DNA of 64,000 nucleotides from Sporosarcina sp. BP05 (GCF_014282005.1 NZ_JACFTD010000002.1:310001-374000); one strand, 5' to 3'. Positions 15,870 to 25,611 are shown, numbered from the stretch's first letter. A program made the numbers and translations. Notes: generated by a model not told the origin, from the sequence alone.

Positions 15870-18229
15870 TGTTGTGCCTCCTGTTGTTGTGTAATCAGTT
15901 TCATAAAGCTAATAACTTCAGATGCGATGCTGCGGCGTAATTTTTGATAATGTCGCCCGAACAACTCGAGTCCTTCACGTTGGTAGATCCGCATTGGGTC
16001 CTCTTGTCCATATGAACGGAGTCCAATACCTTCTTTTAAGCGTGTCATAACTTCCAAGTGCTTGACCCACATCGCGTCAATATGGGACAACATCACCTGT
16101 GGAATCAGCTGATTGACCTGTTCGTTGTCTACGAATGAATCTATGAAGCTAAGTAAGTCATTAAGTGGAGCATCATATAGTTTTAGAATGTCCGCCGTCT
16201 TTTCAAGCGTCGGCGGAATTGCGACAGGTTCCAATAACAGGCTGTTCATTGTGCGTTCGATTCGATCGAAATCCCAATTGTTTGCAGTTTCTTCATCCGG
16301 ACAACTATCGAAAACGACAAATTCTACTGTCTCGGAAAGCATCGATTTTAATTGTTCAAGGATACCTTCGCGGTCCAGGACGGTATTACGAAGTGTATAG
16401 ATGACTTCACGCTGGTCATTGATGACGTCGTCGAGTTTTAAGTTGTATTCGCGCATTGAATAGTGGGCGCCCTCTACAATGCGCTGTGTCCGTTCTGTCA
16501 GTTCATCCACTTCGGGATTCTGCACAAGACCGTCTTCATTCGTCGTTACTTTTTTGAGGAACTTTTCAAGCTCATCTTTAGCAAATCGCTTGAACATATC
16601 ATCTTCGAGTGAGAGGAAGAAGTGACTCTCACCATGGTCACCTTGTCTTCCAGAACGTCCGCGTAGCTGGTTGTCAATACGACGGCTTTCGTGCTTTTCT
16701 GTTCCAAGTACGAAAAGGCCACCAATTTCTTCAACCTTTTCACCTAGCACGATATCAGTTCCACGTCCAGCCATGTTTGTCGCGACTGTAATTTGACCGA
16801 GTTGTCCTGCAAGGGAAATAAGATCAACTTCCTGTTCGACACTTTTAGCGTTCAATAAGTTGTAAGTAAGTTTGTATTCATCTAAATACGCCACTACTTT
16901 TTCAGATTGTAAAATGGATGTTGTGCCAACAAGGACGGGTTGTCCTGTTTTATGACGCTTAGCGACTTCTTTCGCCATCGCCTTATATTTTTGGTCAATC
17001 GTTTTGTATACTTGGTCAGGTGAATCGATACGTGCACGCGGACGATTTGTTGGAATTTGGATAACTTCCATACCGTACACTTCGCGGAATTCATTCTCCT
17101 GTGTTTTAGCCGTACCAGTCATTCCGCACAATTCTTTATACATACGGAAGTAGTTTTGGATTGTAATTTGTGCTTGCGCTTTATTTTCCTCAGTGATTGG
17201 TAGTCCTTCTTTTGCTTCAATCGCCTGGTGTAAACCATCGGAAAGTGTGCGTCCTTCCATGATTCGACCCGTGAACATATCAACGAGTTCAATTTTCTCT
17301 TCTTTTATGATGTAGTCAACATCACGTTCGAAGATGACATGTGCACGTAATGATTGAATCATATAATGATAAAGCGTTTGGTGCTCCAATTCATATAAAT
17401 TGTCGATGCCGAATGCTTTTTCTACTTTCCCGATTCCAGTATCGGTAAGGGAAGTCGCTTTTGTTTCATCATCAAAGTCGAAATCGACCCCTTCTTTGAA
17501 ACGTTTTGCGAGACGTGCAGAAATGTGATGAAGATCTGCATCCGCTTGCATTTTACCAGCAACGATTAATGGCGTTTTTGCTTCATCAACAAGAATACTG
17601 TCAACTTCATCGATAATTGCGAAATGGTAGGGGCGTTGAACTTTTTGCTCCACTTGAAGCGCCATATTATCACGCAAATAGTCGAAACCAAATTCAGTCC
17701 CCACACCGTAGGTAATATCCGCATTGTAAGCAGCTTGTTTTGCGGGACCTTGCATCATCGGTACATTCAACCCGACTGTAAGGCCAAGGAAACGATGGAT
17801 TTGACCAATTTGTTCATAGTCACGCTTCGCAAGATAGTCGTTCACAGTAATAACGTGGACACCTTTTCCTTCGAGAGCGCGTACATACGAAGGCAGTGAA
17901 GCGACTAGCGTTTTACCTTCTCCTGTCGGCATTTCAGCAATGTTTCCTTCTGTCAAAACAAGGCCACCAATAAGCTGAACATCGAAATGTCGCATGCCAA
18001 GGATTCGCTTGGATGCTTCACGAACAACAGCAAAAGCATCTGGAATAATAGATTGGATCTTTTCTCCAGATTGGATTCTCTCCTTAAATATATCAGTCAT
18101 ACTTGTTAGCCGTTCGTCTGACATTGGTTCGTATGTAGCTTCTAATTTATTTATTTGAAGGACAATCTTTCGATATTTTCGAAGTTGTCTCTCGTTCGTC
18201 TGATTTGAACGTTTGAATAGTGATAGCAT
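15866..18229 (-). CDS. secA2: accessory preprotein translocase ATPase SecA2
   Basis: 787 residues, shorter than housekeeping SecA. Walker A is MPTGEGKT (about 100-107), the DEAD-box position is DEVD, and later helicase motifs are GTTSILQSEK, TNMAGRGTDI and QLRGRSGRQGD. The C-terminus lacks the SecB/zinc-binding CxCxS tail. ATG at 18229 follows AAGGAGCG; an upstream extension to 18286 is unlikely. Cytoplasmic motor pushing a subset of proteins through SecYEG; pairing with slaP points to S-layer cargo. Absent from B. subtilis but known in the B. cereus group and other S-layer Bacillales. Confidence 0.93.
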   Translation of the reverse strand: MLSLFKRSNQTNERQLRKYRKIVLQINKLEATYEPMSDERLTSMTDIFKERIQSGEKIQSIIPDAFAVVREASKRILGMRHFDVQLIGGLVLTEGNIAEMPTGEGKTLVASLPSYVRALEGKGVHVITVNDYLAKRDYEQIGQIHRFLGLTVGLNVPMMQGPAKQAAYNADITYGVGTEFGFDYLRDNMALQVEQKVQRPYHFAIIDEVDSILVDEAKTPLIVAGKMQADADLHHISARLAKRFKEGVDFDFDDETKATSLTDTGIGKVEKAFGIDNLYELEHQTLYHYMIQSLRAHVIFERDVDYIIKEEKIELVDMFTGRIMEGRTLSDGLHQAIEAKEGLPITEENKAQAQITIQNYFRMYKELCGMTGTAKTQENEFREVYGMEVIQIPTNRPRARIDSPDQVYKTIDQKYKAMAKEVAKRHKTGQPVLVGTTSILQSEKVVAYLDEYKLTYNLLNAKSVEQEVDLISLAGQLGQITVATNMAGRGTDIVLGEKVEEIGGLFVLGTEKHESRRIDNQLRGRSGRQGDHGESHFFLSLEDDMFKRFAKDELEKFLKKVTTNEDGLVQNPEVDELTERTQRIVEGAHYSMREYNLKLDDVINDQREVIYTLRNTVLDREGILEQLKSMLSETVEFVVFDSCPDEETANNWDFDRIERTMNSLLLEPVAIPPTLEKTADILKLYDAPLNDLLSFIDSFVDNEQVNQLIPQVMLSHIDAMWVKHLEVMTRLKEGIGLRSYGQEDPMRIYQREGLELFGRHYQKLRRSIASEVISFMKLITQQQEAQQ

Positions 18230-18648
18230 TGGATGAACGCTCCTTTTTTCCGATCCCTTATAAAAGACCCGTCCCCATTTTACCAAAAAGAATGGAAAAT
18301 GACTACCTTGAGCTAGAAATCTACATAGATAAGGATAGAGAAGGTCGAGGGATAGCGAGGGGAGTGGAAGGGGAAGATAAGATAAACAAAAGCGAAAGCT
18401 TCTACTACAAATGAATACAACATAAGTGCTCCACTTCCTGAGGGTATTCTAGACACTAGGAGCTGGAATCTAGATGTGAAACACCCCTTTTCGAAGGGGA
18501 TCGACAGCACGATAATTTATAATGCCCTAAGCACCGAAGAAACAATAATAATTGGAATAGAGTTTTCTAGTAAAGTGCTTTACTTGTTTAAATATGCTAT
18601 GATACTGTTGGTATGATAAATTAGCGATTTACTATAGGGAGGAAGGAC
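18230..18648. other. intergenic region secA2 / tagO
   Basis: About 420 bp holding divergent promoters and a degenerate R2 copy. No gene-like frame with a ribosome site was found. Confidence 0.5.
18384..18474 (-). repeat. R2 hairpin repeat, degenerate copy
   Basis: Minus orientation: start TCTAGATTCCAGCTCCTAG and end GAAGCTTTCGCTTTTGTT match the R2 ends with several substitutions; the internal hairpin is not preserved. Confidence 0.45.
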
Positions 18649-19692
18649 ATGTTATTCCTTGCAATGGCTGCTGCATTACTAGCTTCCATCTTACTTACTC
18701 CACTCGTCATTAAATTGGCATTCCGGATTGGAGCGGTCGATAAACCGAATTACCGGAAAGTGCATGCGTCTGTTATGCCGCGAATTGGCGGTCTTGCGAT
18801 ATTTGGGGCTTTTCTAATCGGCTATGCGGTATTACTACCGAAAGACGAACACGCTATTGGAATACTTTTCGGTGCTGTTATCATCATCGTTATGGGCTTT
18901 CTTGATGATATGCTTGAAATTACCGCGAAAGCAAAACTTGCTGGTCAATTGGCTGCGGCTGTCGTCGTTGTCGTATGGGGCGGTTTACACATTGAAGTTA
19001 TTAATTTACCATTTATAGGGGTATTCGATTTTGGTTACTTAAGTATTCCAATTACAATTATTTGGATCATCGGTATTACAAATGCAATAAATCTTATAGA
19101 TGGTTTGGATGGACTTGCAGCAGGTGTTTCGACGATTGCACTCATTACAATTGCTGTTATGGCGTTGATAATGGGAAATGTATTCGTTGTTGCAACAGCT
19201 TCGATTCTTGCGGCAAGCTCACTGGGCTTTCTGTTTTACAACTTCCATCCGGCAAAAATCTTTATGGGCGACACCGGATCCTTGTTCCTGGGCTTTATGA
19301 TTTCGGTCCTTGCATTATTAGGATTCAAGAACATTACTGTCGTATCACTAATTATCCCAATTATAATATTGGGAATCCCAATTTCTGATACGTTCTTCGC
19401 AATTGTTCGCCGTATACGCACGAAACAGCCTATTATGGCACCGGATAAATCACATTTACACCATTGCTTACTTCGTAGCGGTTTTTCACATAGGCAGACA
19501 GTCTTGATCATTTATGGGCTTGCAATTCTGTTTGGAGTTGCAGCTGTACTGTTCTCGCAAGCGACAGTATGGGGAGCAATCTTGCTCATTGTCGTCATGC
19601 TTATCGCAATTGAACTAGTAGTGGAAGTAATTGGTCTTGCCGGTACAAACTATCGGCCGTTGTTAAATCTTGTGCGGATGATTGGGAAGTAA
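18649..19692 (+). CDS. tagO: undecaprenyl-phosphate GlcNAc-1-phosphate transferase
   Basis: 347 residues, about 11 membrane helices, MraY/WecA family. Catalytic acidic motifs are FLDDMLEIT (Asp-Asp), NLIDGLDGLAAG, NFHPAKIFMGDTGSLFLG and the His-rich KSHLHHCLL loop. It attaches GlcNAc-1-phosphate to undecaprenyl phosphate, the first step of wall teichoic acid and related glycopolymers. ATG follows GGGAGGAAGGAC. The neighbouring LCP ligase transfers such polymers to peptidoglycan, so the two probably work in one pathway. Confidence 0.93.
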   Translation: MLFLAMAAALLASILLTPLVIKLAFRIGAVDKPNYRKVHASVMPRIGGLAIFGAFLIGYAVLLPKDEHAIGILFGAVIIIVMGFLDDMLEITAKAKLAGQLAAAVVVVVWGGLHIEVINLPFIGVFDFGYLSIPITIIWIIGITNAINLIDGLDGLAAGVSTIALITIAVMALIMGNVFVVATASILAASSLGFLFYNFHPAKIFMGDTGSLFLGFMISVLALLGFKNITVVSLIIPIIILGIPISDTFFAIVRRIRTKQPIMAPDKSHLHHCLLRSGFSHRQTVLIIYGLAILFGVAAVLFSQATVWGAILLIVVMLIAIELVVEVIGLAGTNYRPLLNLVRMIGK

Positions 19693-19720
19693 CACAGCTG
19701 TTTGAACACTAGACAACAAG

Positions 19721-19767
19721 AAAAAATGGCCATGCACCTTTTCATTAAGGTAGCATGGCCATTTTTT
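19721..19767. terminator. bidirectional terminator after tagO
   Basis: AAAAAATGGCCATG pairs with CATGGCCATTTTTT. Confidence 0.9.
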
Positions 19768-19786
19768 ATTGAACTATGTGTGGCAA

Positions 19787-19822
19787 GAAAAAAGAACCAG
19801 CTATCGTTAGCCTGGTTCTTTC
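19787..19822 (-). terminator. terminator of the LCP gene
   Basis: AAAGAACCAGGCT pairs with AGCTGGTTCTTTTTT on the minus strand, next to the stop codon. Confidence 0.88.
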
Positions 19823-19826
19823 GGTA

Positions 19827-20882
19827 TCAGTTAGTAACACTATCTTCCAAAGCTTCTTCTGTTGAACCAGTTATGGTCGAACCACTGTCAGTCAGACTGG
19901 ACGAGTCCGGGATAAGACCGAGATGTGCTTGTAATATGTTCTTTACTTCAGCTAAATAGTTTTTATCGAGTTTCCAGTAATAAGTACCTGTAGACGTATC
20001 ATCGTAACCTTTCAAACTGAGTGTATCGACTTGTGGCATACCGCCTTTTACATATTCCAAGAACGATTTCATCTCGTCGAACGTCATGTCGGTTTTCATG
20101 TTGTCGCCAACTGCGTCAATAACATCACCGTACTTCGTTACTGATTTCACTGAAACGGCTTCTTTCATGATTGCTTGCAAAATCATTTGCTGACGTTTTC
20201 CGCGTTCGACGTCGGTATCGAGTTTACGCGTCCGTGCAAGCGCGAGGGCATGTTTGCCATCAAGATGTTGCAGACCTTTTTCAAGATGAATCGTATATTT
20301 ATCATTTTCGTCTTTTTCTGTTCGGTTGTATGGAACCTCAACGTCTATTCCATCAATTGCATCAACAACATCAATGAATGCATTGAAATTCATCTTCACA
20401 TAGTAGTCGACTGGCATCTCGAACAATTCTTCAACTGTTTCGATTGTTGCACGGGTTCCGCCGAATGCATGAGCGTGGGTGATTTTATCACTGTACCCGA
20501 CTTCTGGAATATAAGCGTATGAATCACGCGGAATACTAACTAGTTTCACAGATTTATTCGCCGGATTCAATGTAGCAAATAGAAGTGCATCAGACCGGCT
20601 GTTGCTATCCCCTTGGTTGCGCGCTTCACTATCGTCGACACCGATGAATAGGATTGAAACATTGTCGTTTGCTGGCTCGACTTTTACTTCGCGTATTTCA
20701 GATACTGGCCGATCAGGGACGGCTTCATATGCGCTAACCGCCATACTTTCTGCTCTTTTCTGTAGTGAAGCAGCGTATGCCGCTACAACAAGAAATAGGG
20801 ACAGCGTAAGAACAAGCGCAACTTTTATGGCTAAGCGTTTTCCGGACGATTTGTTCCTTTTTTTATAGTCTTTTCTTTTCAT
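19827..20882 (-). CDS. tagU: LytR-CpsA-Psr (LCP) wall glycopolymer ligase
   Basis: 351 residues: a Lys/Arg-rich cytoplasmic tail, one membrane helix (about 19-40), then an extracellular LCP domain. Conserved LCP residues appear in FIGVDDSEARN, SRSDALLFATLNP, LVSIPRDSY and ALARTRKLDTDVERGKRQQ (arginines that bind the polyprenyl pyrophosphate). It transfers teichoic acid or a related polymer from its lipid carrier to peptidoglycan. ATG follows GGAGG. Whether it is the TagT, TagU or TagV type cannot be told by eye; position near yvyE-degSU favours TagU/LytR. Confidence 0.88.
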   Translation of the reverse strand: MKRKDYKKRNKSSGKRLAIKVALVLTLSLFLVVAAYAASLQKRAESMAVSAYEAVPDRPVSEIREVKVEPANDNVSILFIGVDDSEARNQGDSNSRSDALLFATLNPANKSVKLVSIPRDSYAYIPEVGYSDKITHAHAFGGTRATIETVEELFEMPVDYYVKMNFNAFIDVVDAIDGIDVEVPYNRTEKDENDKYTIHLEKGLQHLDGKHALALARTRKLDTDVERGKRQQMILQAIMKEAVSVKSVTKYGDVIDAVGDNMKTDMTFDEMKSFLEYVKGGMPQVDTLSLKGYDDTSTGTYYWKLDKNYLAEVKNILQAHLGLIPDSSSLTDSGSTITGSTEEALEDSVTN

Positions 20883-21023
20883 TTTTTAGTTCCTCCAGAA
20901 TCGACTATGTAAGTTTTTTCATAGTTGATCATATAATTTACAAACTTCGCCAAAGAGTAGAATGAATCACAAGGATTCATGACACAAATTCCCACTATAT
21001 TTTCTATTATACTATTTATTTAG

Positions 21024-21656
21024 TTAGTTGTCGAACTCGAGAAATTCGCTAGAAGTCGACACAATTCCCGCCTGTCCATTCGTCAGTTCAGCCATCCAAG
21101 CAGTGAAAACATTCGCTTCTGCCACTGGAACGTATACGAATAAGTTGACGCCGTCTGCATAGGAAATTTCCTTTAGTGGATAAGCGGACTGCCTTATCTC
21201 GTTTTCGACTTTTCCCAGCCATGTATAATCAATTGTTATTTTCATCAAATGATGTAGTTTTCTTTCGACAGTGCCTGTGGCTGTAATGCCCTCAGACGTC
21301 GCGCGGCCATATGCACGGATTAATCCACCGCTCCCGAGTTTGATACCCCCAAAATAGCGCGTCACAACGACGACTGTATCTTTCAACCCTTGCTTTTTCA
21401 AGACCTCGAGCATTGGCACGCCAGCTGTACCCGTTGGTTCACCATCATCATTCGCTTTTTGGATAGTATCGTGCTCACCAATCATATAGGCAGAACAGTT
21501 GTGGTTGGCATTATGATGCTTTTTCTTGATTTCTTGAATGAACTCAAGAGCCTCAACTTCTGTTTCTGCACGCAACACGTAGGTGATAAACCGTGACTTT
21601 TGGATGATCAATTCACTTTCTCCGTACTCTTTAACTGTATAATAATTTGCTCGCAT
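21024..21656 (-). CDS. yvyE: YigZ/IMPACT family protein
   Basis: 210 residues from ATG at 21656, which follows GGGGGTG; the frame runs 14 codons further but without a ribosome site. The N-terminal domain has the family motifs KSRFITYVLRAETEVEALEF, HNCSAYMIG, DDGEPTGTAG and TRYFGGIKLGSGGLIRAYG; a small C-terminal domain follows. The family is linked to translation control through the IMPACT/GCN20-type fold; the exact role in Bacillales is unknown. It is next to degS, as in B. subtilis. Confidence 0.9.
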   Translation of the reverse strand: MRANYYTVKEYGESELIIQKSRFITYVLRAETEVEALEFIQEIKKKHHNANHNCSAYMIGEHDTIQKANDDGEPTGTAGVPMLEVLKKQGLKDTVVVVTRYFGGIKLGSGGLIRAYGRATSEGITATGTVERKLHHLMKITIDYTWLGKVENEIRQSAYPLKEISYADGVNLFVYVPVAEANVFTAWMAELTNGQAGIVSTSSEFLEFDN

Positions 21657-21813
21657 TTGCGGCACCCCCATCACTTGTAATACAATCTTAATATTCATTT
21701 GGTACTATGATGCTATACTGTAATGAAGTGTTACGAGAAATCAGTGTTCCTGTAACACTCCTTACTTAAGTATATATGTAATTTTTCAGGCTGTAGGCGG
21801 GAGGGAACTTAAA

Positions 21814-22971
21814 TTGAAGGAAAATATAGTTGATATCCAAACGCTTGAAACAATCTTCAATAGTATGGTCCGTGCTATGGATCACTCAAAGAACGATATC
21901 TTTATTATAAGTGAACAAAGCCGTCAAAGCTTCGATGATATGAAAAAAGAGCTTGCAACGGTCAAAATTGATATTTCCCGGGCAATAACCGAAGGTGACT
22001 ATTTGGAAAATATGACTGGCCATTCACGCAAACGCCTCGCAGACGTCTCGAAGAACTTCATGAATTACTCAGAGGAACAAGTGAGACAGGCCTACGAAGT
22101 TGCGAATGATTTACATGTCCGGTTATCCGTTAACCAGATGGAGGAGAAACAGTTGCGTGTTCGTCGGGACGATTTAGACAGACGCCTCGCAGCGCTACTT
22201 GATACAATTGAAAGGGCGGATCAGCTTGTTAATCAAGTGGCGACCGTTATTAATTATTTGACATCTGATTTGAAAAATGTTGGGGAAGCACTTGAAAATG
22301 CAAGACACAAGCAGGATTTCAGCATCAGAATTATTCAGGCACAGGAAGAGGAGCGCAAAAGACTTTCCCGTGACATTCATGATGGGCCTGCGCAAATGTT
22401 GGCGAATGTGATGATCCGTACTGGATTGATTGAAAAGATTTTTGTAGAAAAAGGTCCTACACCTGCATTGGATGAACTAGCAGATCTAAAAGTGATGGTG
22501 AGGAATGCGCTTTATGAAGTCCGGCGTATCATTTATGATCTTCGTCCTATGGCGCTTGACGATCTCGGCCTGATTCCGACATTGAGAAAGTATTTGTCGA
22601 CAATTGAAGAATATGAAAAAGGTGTTGAAATTCACTTTCAAAATAGTGGACAAGAGCAACGTTTTCAAACCAACTTTGAGGTATCGGTCTTCAGACTTGT
22701 ACAAGAATCTGTATCAAATGCACTGAAACATGGAAAATCGAAGGACATTTGGGTGAAAACTGAATGGCTTCGCGATATAATGAATATTATCATTAAAGAT
22801 AATGGACAAGGATTCCACCAAAGTGAAGTGAAAGATAAGTCGTTTGGTTTGATTGGGATGCGGGAACGAATTGATTTATTAAAAGGCGATATGACAATTG
22901 CTTCAACGCCTGGCAACGGTACGATGATCCATTTCCGGATTCCGCTTCGGAATGAAATAATTGACGGCTAG
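21814..22971 (+). CDS. degS: cytoplasmic sensor histidine kinase DegS
   Basis: 385 residues, no membrane helix. A long N-terminal coiled-coil sensor region leads to a HisKA_3 domain with the phospho-accepting His in SRDIHDGPAQ (about 189) and the HATPase motifs NALKHGKSK, DNGQGF and GLIGMRERI. It phosphorylates DegU, controlling exoenzymes, motility and competence. Start is TTG at 21814 after GGGAGGG. Followed 15 bp later by degU in the same operon. Confidence 0.95.
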   Translation: MKENIVDIQTLETIFNSMVRAMDHSKNDIFIISEQSRQSFDDMKKELATVKIDISRAITEGDYLENMTGHSRKRLADVSKNFMNYSEEQVRQAYEVANDLHVRLSVNQMEEKQLRVRRDDLDRRLAALLDTIERADQLVNQVATVINYLTSDLKNVGEALENARHKQDFSIRIIQAQEEERKRLSRDIHDGPAQMLANVMIRTGLIEKIFVEKGPTPALDELADLKVMVRNALYEVRRIIYDLRPMALDDLGLIPTLRKYLSTIEEYEKGVEIHFQNSGQEQRFQTNFEVSVFRLVQESVSNALKHGKSKDIWVKTEWLRDIMNIIIKDNGQGFHQSEVKDKSFGLIGMRERIDLLKGDMTIASTPGNGTMIHFRIPLRNEIIDG

Positions 22972-22992
22972 ATAGATGGGGAGGAAATGACT

Positions 22993-23673
22993 ATGAGTGT
23001 TACGAAAATTTTAATTGTAGATGATCACCAATTATTCCGTGAAGGGGTAAAGAGAATCCTTGATTTTGAAGATTCTTTTGAAGTTGTTGCAGAAGGTGAT
23101 GACGGTAGTGAAGTAAATGAACTGTATAGACAGTGCGAACCCGATGTTGTTCTTATGGATATTAATATGCCGCGTATGAATGGTGTCGATGCGACTGAGA
23201 ATCTTGTCAAAGAGTTTCCTGATGCGAAGGTAATTATGTTGTCGATTCATGATGACGAGTCGTATGTATCGCATGCACTGAAAACGGGTGCACTTGGCTA
23301 TATGCTGAAAGAGATGGATGCAGATGCAATCGTTCAAGCGATTAAGGTCGTTGAGATGGGCGGTTCTTATCTTCATCCGAAAGTGACACATAACCTTGTT
23401 ACTGAATTCCGCAGATTGAGTGAACGGGAACATAAGGGATCATTCCAGCAAAATGATATCCGTCGACCATTCCACTTGTTGACAAAACGTGAGTGTGAAG
23501 TACTACAACTGTTGACGGATGGGCAAAGCAACCGGACAATTGGAGAAACGCTATTCATTTCCGAAAAGACGGTTAAAAACCACGTCTCAAGTATTTTGCA
23601 AAAAATGGCTGTAAATGACCGGACACAAGCAGTTGTAACTGCTATAAAAAATGGTTGGGTCGAAGTAAAGTAA
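22993..23673 (+). CDS. degU: response regulator DegU
   Basis: 226 residues. Receiver domain with phospho-accepting Asp56 ([13 protein letters not shown]), then a LuxR/FixJ-type HTH ([35 protein letters not shown]). Very close to B. subtilis DegU. Two ATGs are possible; the second (22993) has correct spacing after GGGGAGG. Regulates degradative enzymes, flagellar genes and, unphosphorylated, comK expression; a comK gene lies 1.2 kb downstream. A terminator follows, so degU is separated from degV, unlike in B. subtilis. Confidence 0.96.
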   Translation: MSVTKILIVDDHQLFREGVKRILDFEDSFEVVAEGDDGSEVNELYRQCEPDVVLMDINMPRMNGVDATENLVKEFPDAKVIMLSIHDDESYVSHALKTGALGYMLKEMDADAIVQAIKVVEMGGSYLHPKVTHNLVTEFRRLSEREHKGSFQQNDIRRPFHLLTKRECEVLQLLTDGQSNRTIGETLFISEKTVKNHVSSILQKMAVNDRTQAVVTAIKNGWVEVK

Positions 23674-23696
23674 ATTTGACTTTGTTGAAAAAAAGT

Positions 23697-23727
23697 AAAA
23701 AGGCCATCCAGTTGGAGCGGCCTTTTT
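23697..23727 (+). terminator. terminator of degSU
   Basis: AAAAAGGCC pairs with GGCCTTTTT. Confidence 0.88.
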
Positions 23728-23748
23728 ACCTATTCAGGAGGAAAAAAG

Positions 23749-24321
23749 ATGAAAAAGTTGTTTGTTCCTATAAGTATGTCGATTCTTCTGCTCCTTGGCG
23801 CATGTAGTAGCGATGCAGAGAAATTGAATGGTAGCGGCTCGGTCGATGATGGCGAGGCTGCGAATAAAAACGGCGCAATTGATCATGGCGTGGATGACAA
23901 AAAAGTAGGCTTTAGCTTGGAGGGAGGAGCAATAGAAGAAGCGTCTGGTGTTCCAGTTGAAGAGAAAGAGCGAATTTTAGCTGCTTTTAAGAATTATATA
24001 GAGACATTCAATAAAAAAGATATTGATAGCTATATCGACATGCTATCGGACAGTACTGAAAGCTTTGATAAGGCAGAGGAGCGTTCCTATATGGAGGAAG
24101 TGTTCAGCACTTATGATGTCAATCTTCAAGCTTCCGATGTGACAATCGTAAAATACAGTGAGGACGAAACCCATGTATTTGCGAATGTAAAAACAGCGAT
24201 GAAACTACTGTCAAACGGACTCGAAACAAACCCGAAAGGCAGACAGGTGACCGTTTTCGCGAAAGAAGATGGCGAGTGGAGATTGGCATCCGTGCATCAA
24301 ATTGAAGATAAGGCAAAATAA
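23749..24321 (+). CDS. lipoprotein with SnoaL/NTF2-like C-terminal domain
   Basis: 190 residues. A signal peptide with lipobox LLGAC (Cys19) is followed by a low-complexity acidic linker (about 20-70) and then a domain resembling SnoaL/DUF4440 folds (EEKERILAAFKNYIETFNKKD, then VFAKEDGEWRLASVHQI). Anchored on the outer face of the membrane. ATG follows CAGGAGG. It is separated from degU by a terminator and has its own terminator. Function unknown; the NTF2-like fold suggests a binding or sensing role. Confidence 0.8.
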   Translation: MKKLFVPISMSILLLLGACSSDAEKLNGSGSVDDGEAANKNGAIDHGVDDKKVGFSLEGGAIEEASGVPVEEKERILAAFKNYIETFNKKDIDSYIDMLSDSTESFDKAEERSYMEEVFSTYDVNLQASDVTIVKYSEDETHVFANVKTAMKLLSNGLETNPKGRQVTVFAKEDGEWRLASVHQIEDKAK

Positions 24322-24333
24322 TAAATAGATGTA

Positions 24334-24371
24334 AGACTCTTGGCTTCTCAGCTAAGGGTCTTTTTATTTTT
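24334..24371 (+). terminator. terminator of the lipoprotein gene
   Basis: GACTCTTGGCT pairs with AGCTAAGGGTC, followed by TTTTTATTTTT. Confidence 0.8.
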
Positions 24372-24539
24372 GTGTTTTTTCCGAATTGGTACTAGCATTT
24401 CATGAATTTGTCGAGGCTGTCGTACAGATTACCTAATATACATCAAACTTCCAAAAATTATAAGGTTGTTTTTTCGATGGTATGGGCATACAATAAGTAT
24501 AGGAACTAATGTTCTGTTTAGAAGGAAGGGACGGTTAAA

Positions 24540-24899
24540 ATGCTTTTAATACCCGCAGAGGCATTGCCGCATTTTGAAAATATGATTTATTTGCCGATGC
24601 TCCTTATAATATTGGAAAAAGATCGGGATTCATTTGAAAAAGGTCCATTCAAACTGAAAGGACCTTATGTCAAACTTGTTGATGAAGCAACAAGGGCCGC
24701 ACGTGCCGAGCTTAGGGAAACCACCATCTACTTACGTCGTCATAATATGAAAGTTATACGTAACAAGACAGACGCTACCTTCACCGAGTATGTTTTCGTA
24801 CACGGGGATTATAAGGACCACAGACGTTATTTGAACGTGCGCCTACGAAATCGGACGGAGGAACTGTTAAATATTTACTTCGCCGTGATCGAAAGTTAA
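24540..24899 (+). CDS. conserved hypothetical protein (YhjD-like)
   Basis: 119 residues, no signal or membrane segment, basic C-terminal half (TIYLRRHNMKVIRNK, HRRYLNVRLRNRTEELLNIYF). It resembles from memory the small Bacillaceae protein YhjD, whose function is not established. ATG follows GAAGGAAGGGAC. It converges on comK with only one base between the two stop codons, so the transcripts may overlap. Confidence 0.7.
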   Translation: MLLIPAEALPHFENMIYLPMLLIILEKDRDSFEKGPFKLKGPYVKLVDEATRAARAELRETTIYLRRHNMKVIRNKTDATFTEYVFVHGDYKDHRRYLNVRLRNRTEELLNIYFAVIES

Positions 24900-24900
24900 G

Positions 24901-25419
24901 TCAATCCTCATCGGGAAAGTCGAAATTGGATGGCCTGTTCAACTGTCTTTGTTTTTTCAAAAAGTTTTTTTCGAGAAGAGTAGCGACTGCGAATTGTCGA
25001 AACATTGTTGTAGCCGAAATATCGAACTTGAAGGAAAGGCCATTTTCTAAGTAGAGAATGCAGCCTAGATTATCTGGCTCTATATTATCAATTGCACTGT
25101 ATGAAACCCAGGAATTCTGTTCGGAATTTGGTGACATTGTGGGTAGAAAGATATAAGGTACTCCGAAATCATGAGCTATAATTATAGGCGTTTTATGGCG
25201 TTTCCCAATTGCTAGTTTTGCTGTATTCGTCGAATTTTGTAAAGAGCCGCCATAATAACTGCAAGACTTTTTAACGATATGAATGGGTTTTCGTGGGACG
25301 TTCAATTCACCGTTTCGCTCGATAACGCGCGTTGATATTTTATTTCCTTTGACAACAGGTAGTAACAAAAATGTATCGAAAGAAACAATATAACTTCCTA
25401 TCCGTCCCTTTTTATCCAA
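24901..25419 (-). CDS. comK: competence transcription factor ComK
   Basis: 172 residues. The family pattern is clear: TRVIERNGELNVPRKPIHIV, KKSCSYYGGSL, the basic HKTPI stretch, IFLPTMS and NSWVSY, all matching B. subtilis ComK in order. ComK activates DNA-uptake genes by binding paired AAAA-N5-TTTT boxes. Start is TTG at 25419 after GGGGTG. B. subtilis ComK is about 192 residues, so the C-terminal tail is shorter here. comFA, comFC and a ComFB homolog in this window are plausible targets; no clear ComK box was found in front of them. Confidence 0.88.
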   Translation of the reverse strand: MDKKGRIGSYIVSFDTFLLLPVVKGNKISTRVIERNGELNVPRKPIHIVKKSCSYYGGSLQNSTNTAKLAIGKRHKTPIIIAHDFGVPYIFLPTMSPNSEQNSWVSYSAIDNIEPDNLGCILYLENGLSFKFDISATTMFRQFAVATLLEKNFLKKQRQLNRPSNFDFPDED

Positions 25420-25611
25420 TTAACTGCACCCCTTTATAGTTATTATTGTTGCATAAGTCCTAGTATAAATTAGAAAATTGAAAAAGCAATCATTTAATTA
25501 AACTATTTGTACTATTTTGTCTAATGATGCAATTTTCACACTTAATATGCTAGTTGGCTGTATGAAATTAGTCGTTTTTCCAAGTGGGCAGGGTTACGTA
25601 TAAACGGTACA

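Noticed and set aside
25420-25600. ComK autoregulatory boxes upstream of comK
   Set aside because: The region is AT-rich with AAAA and TTT runs, but no pair of clean AAAA-N5-TTTT boxes with correct spacing was found.
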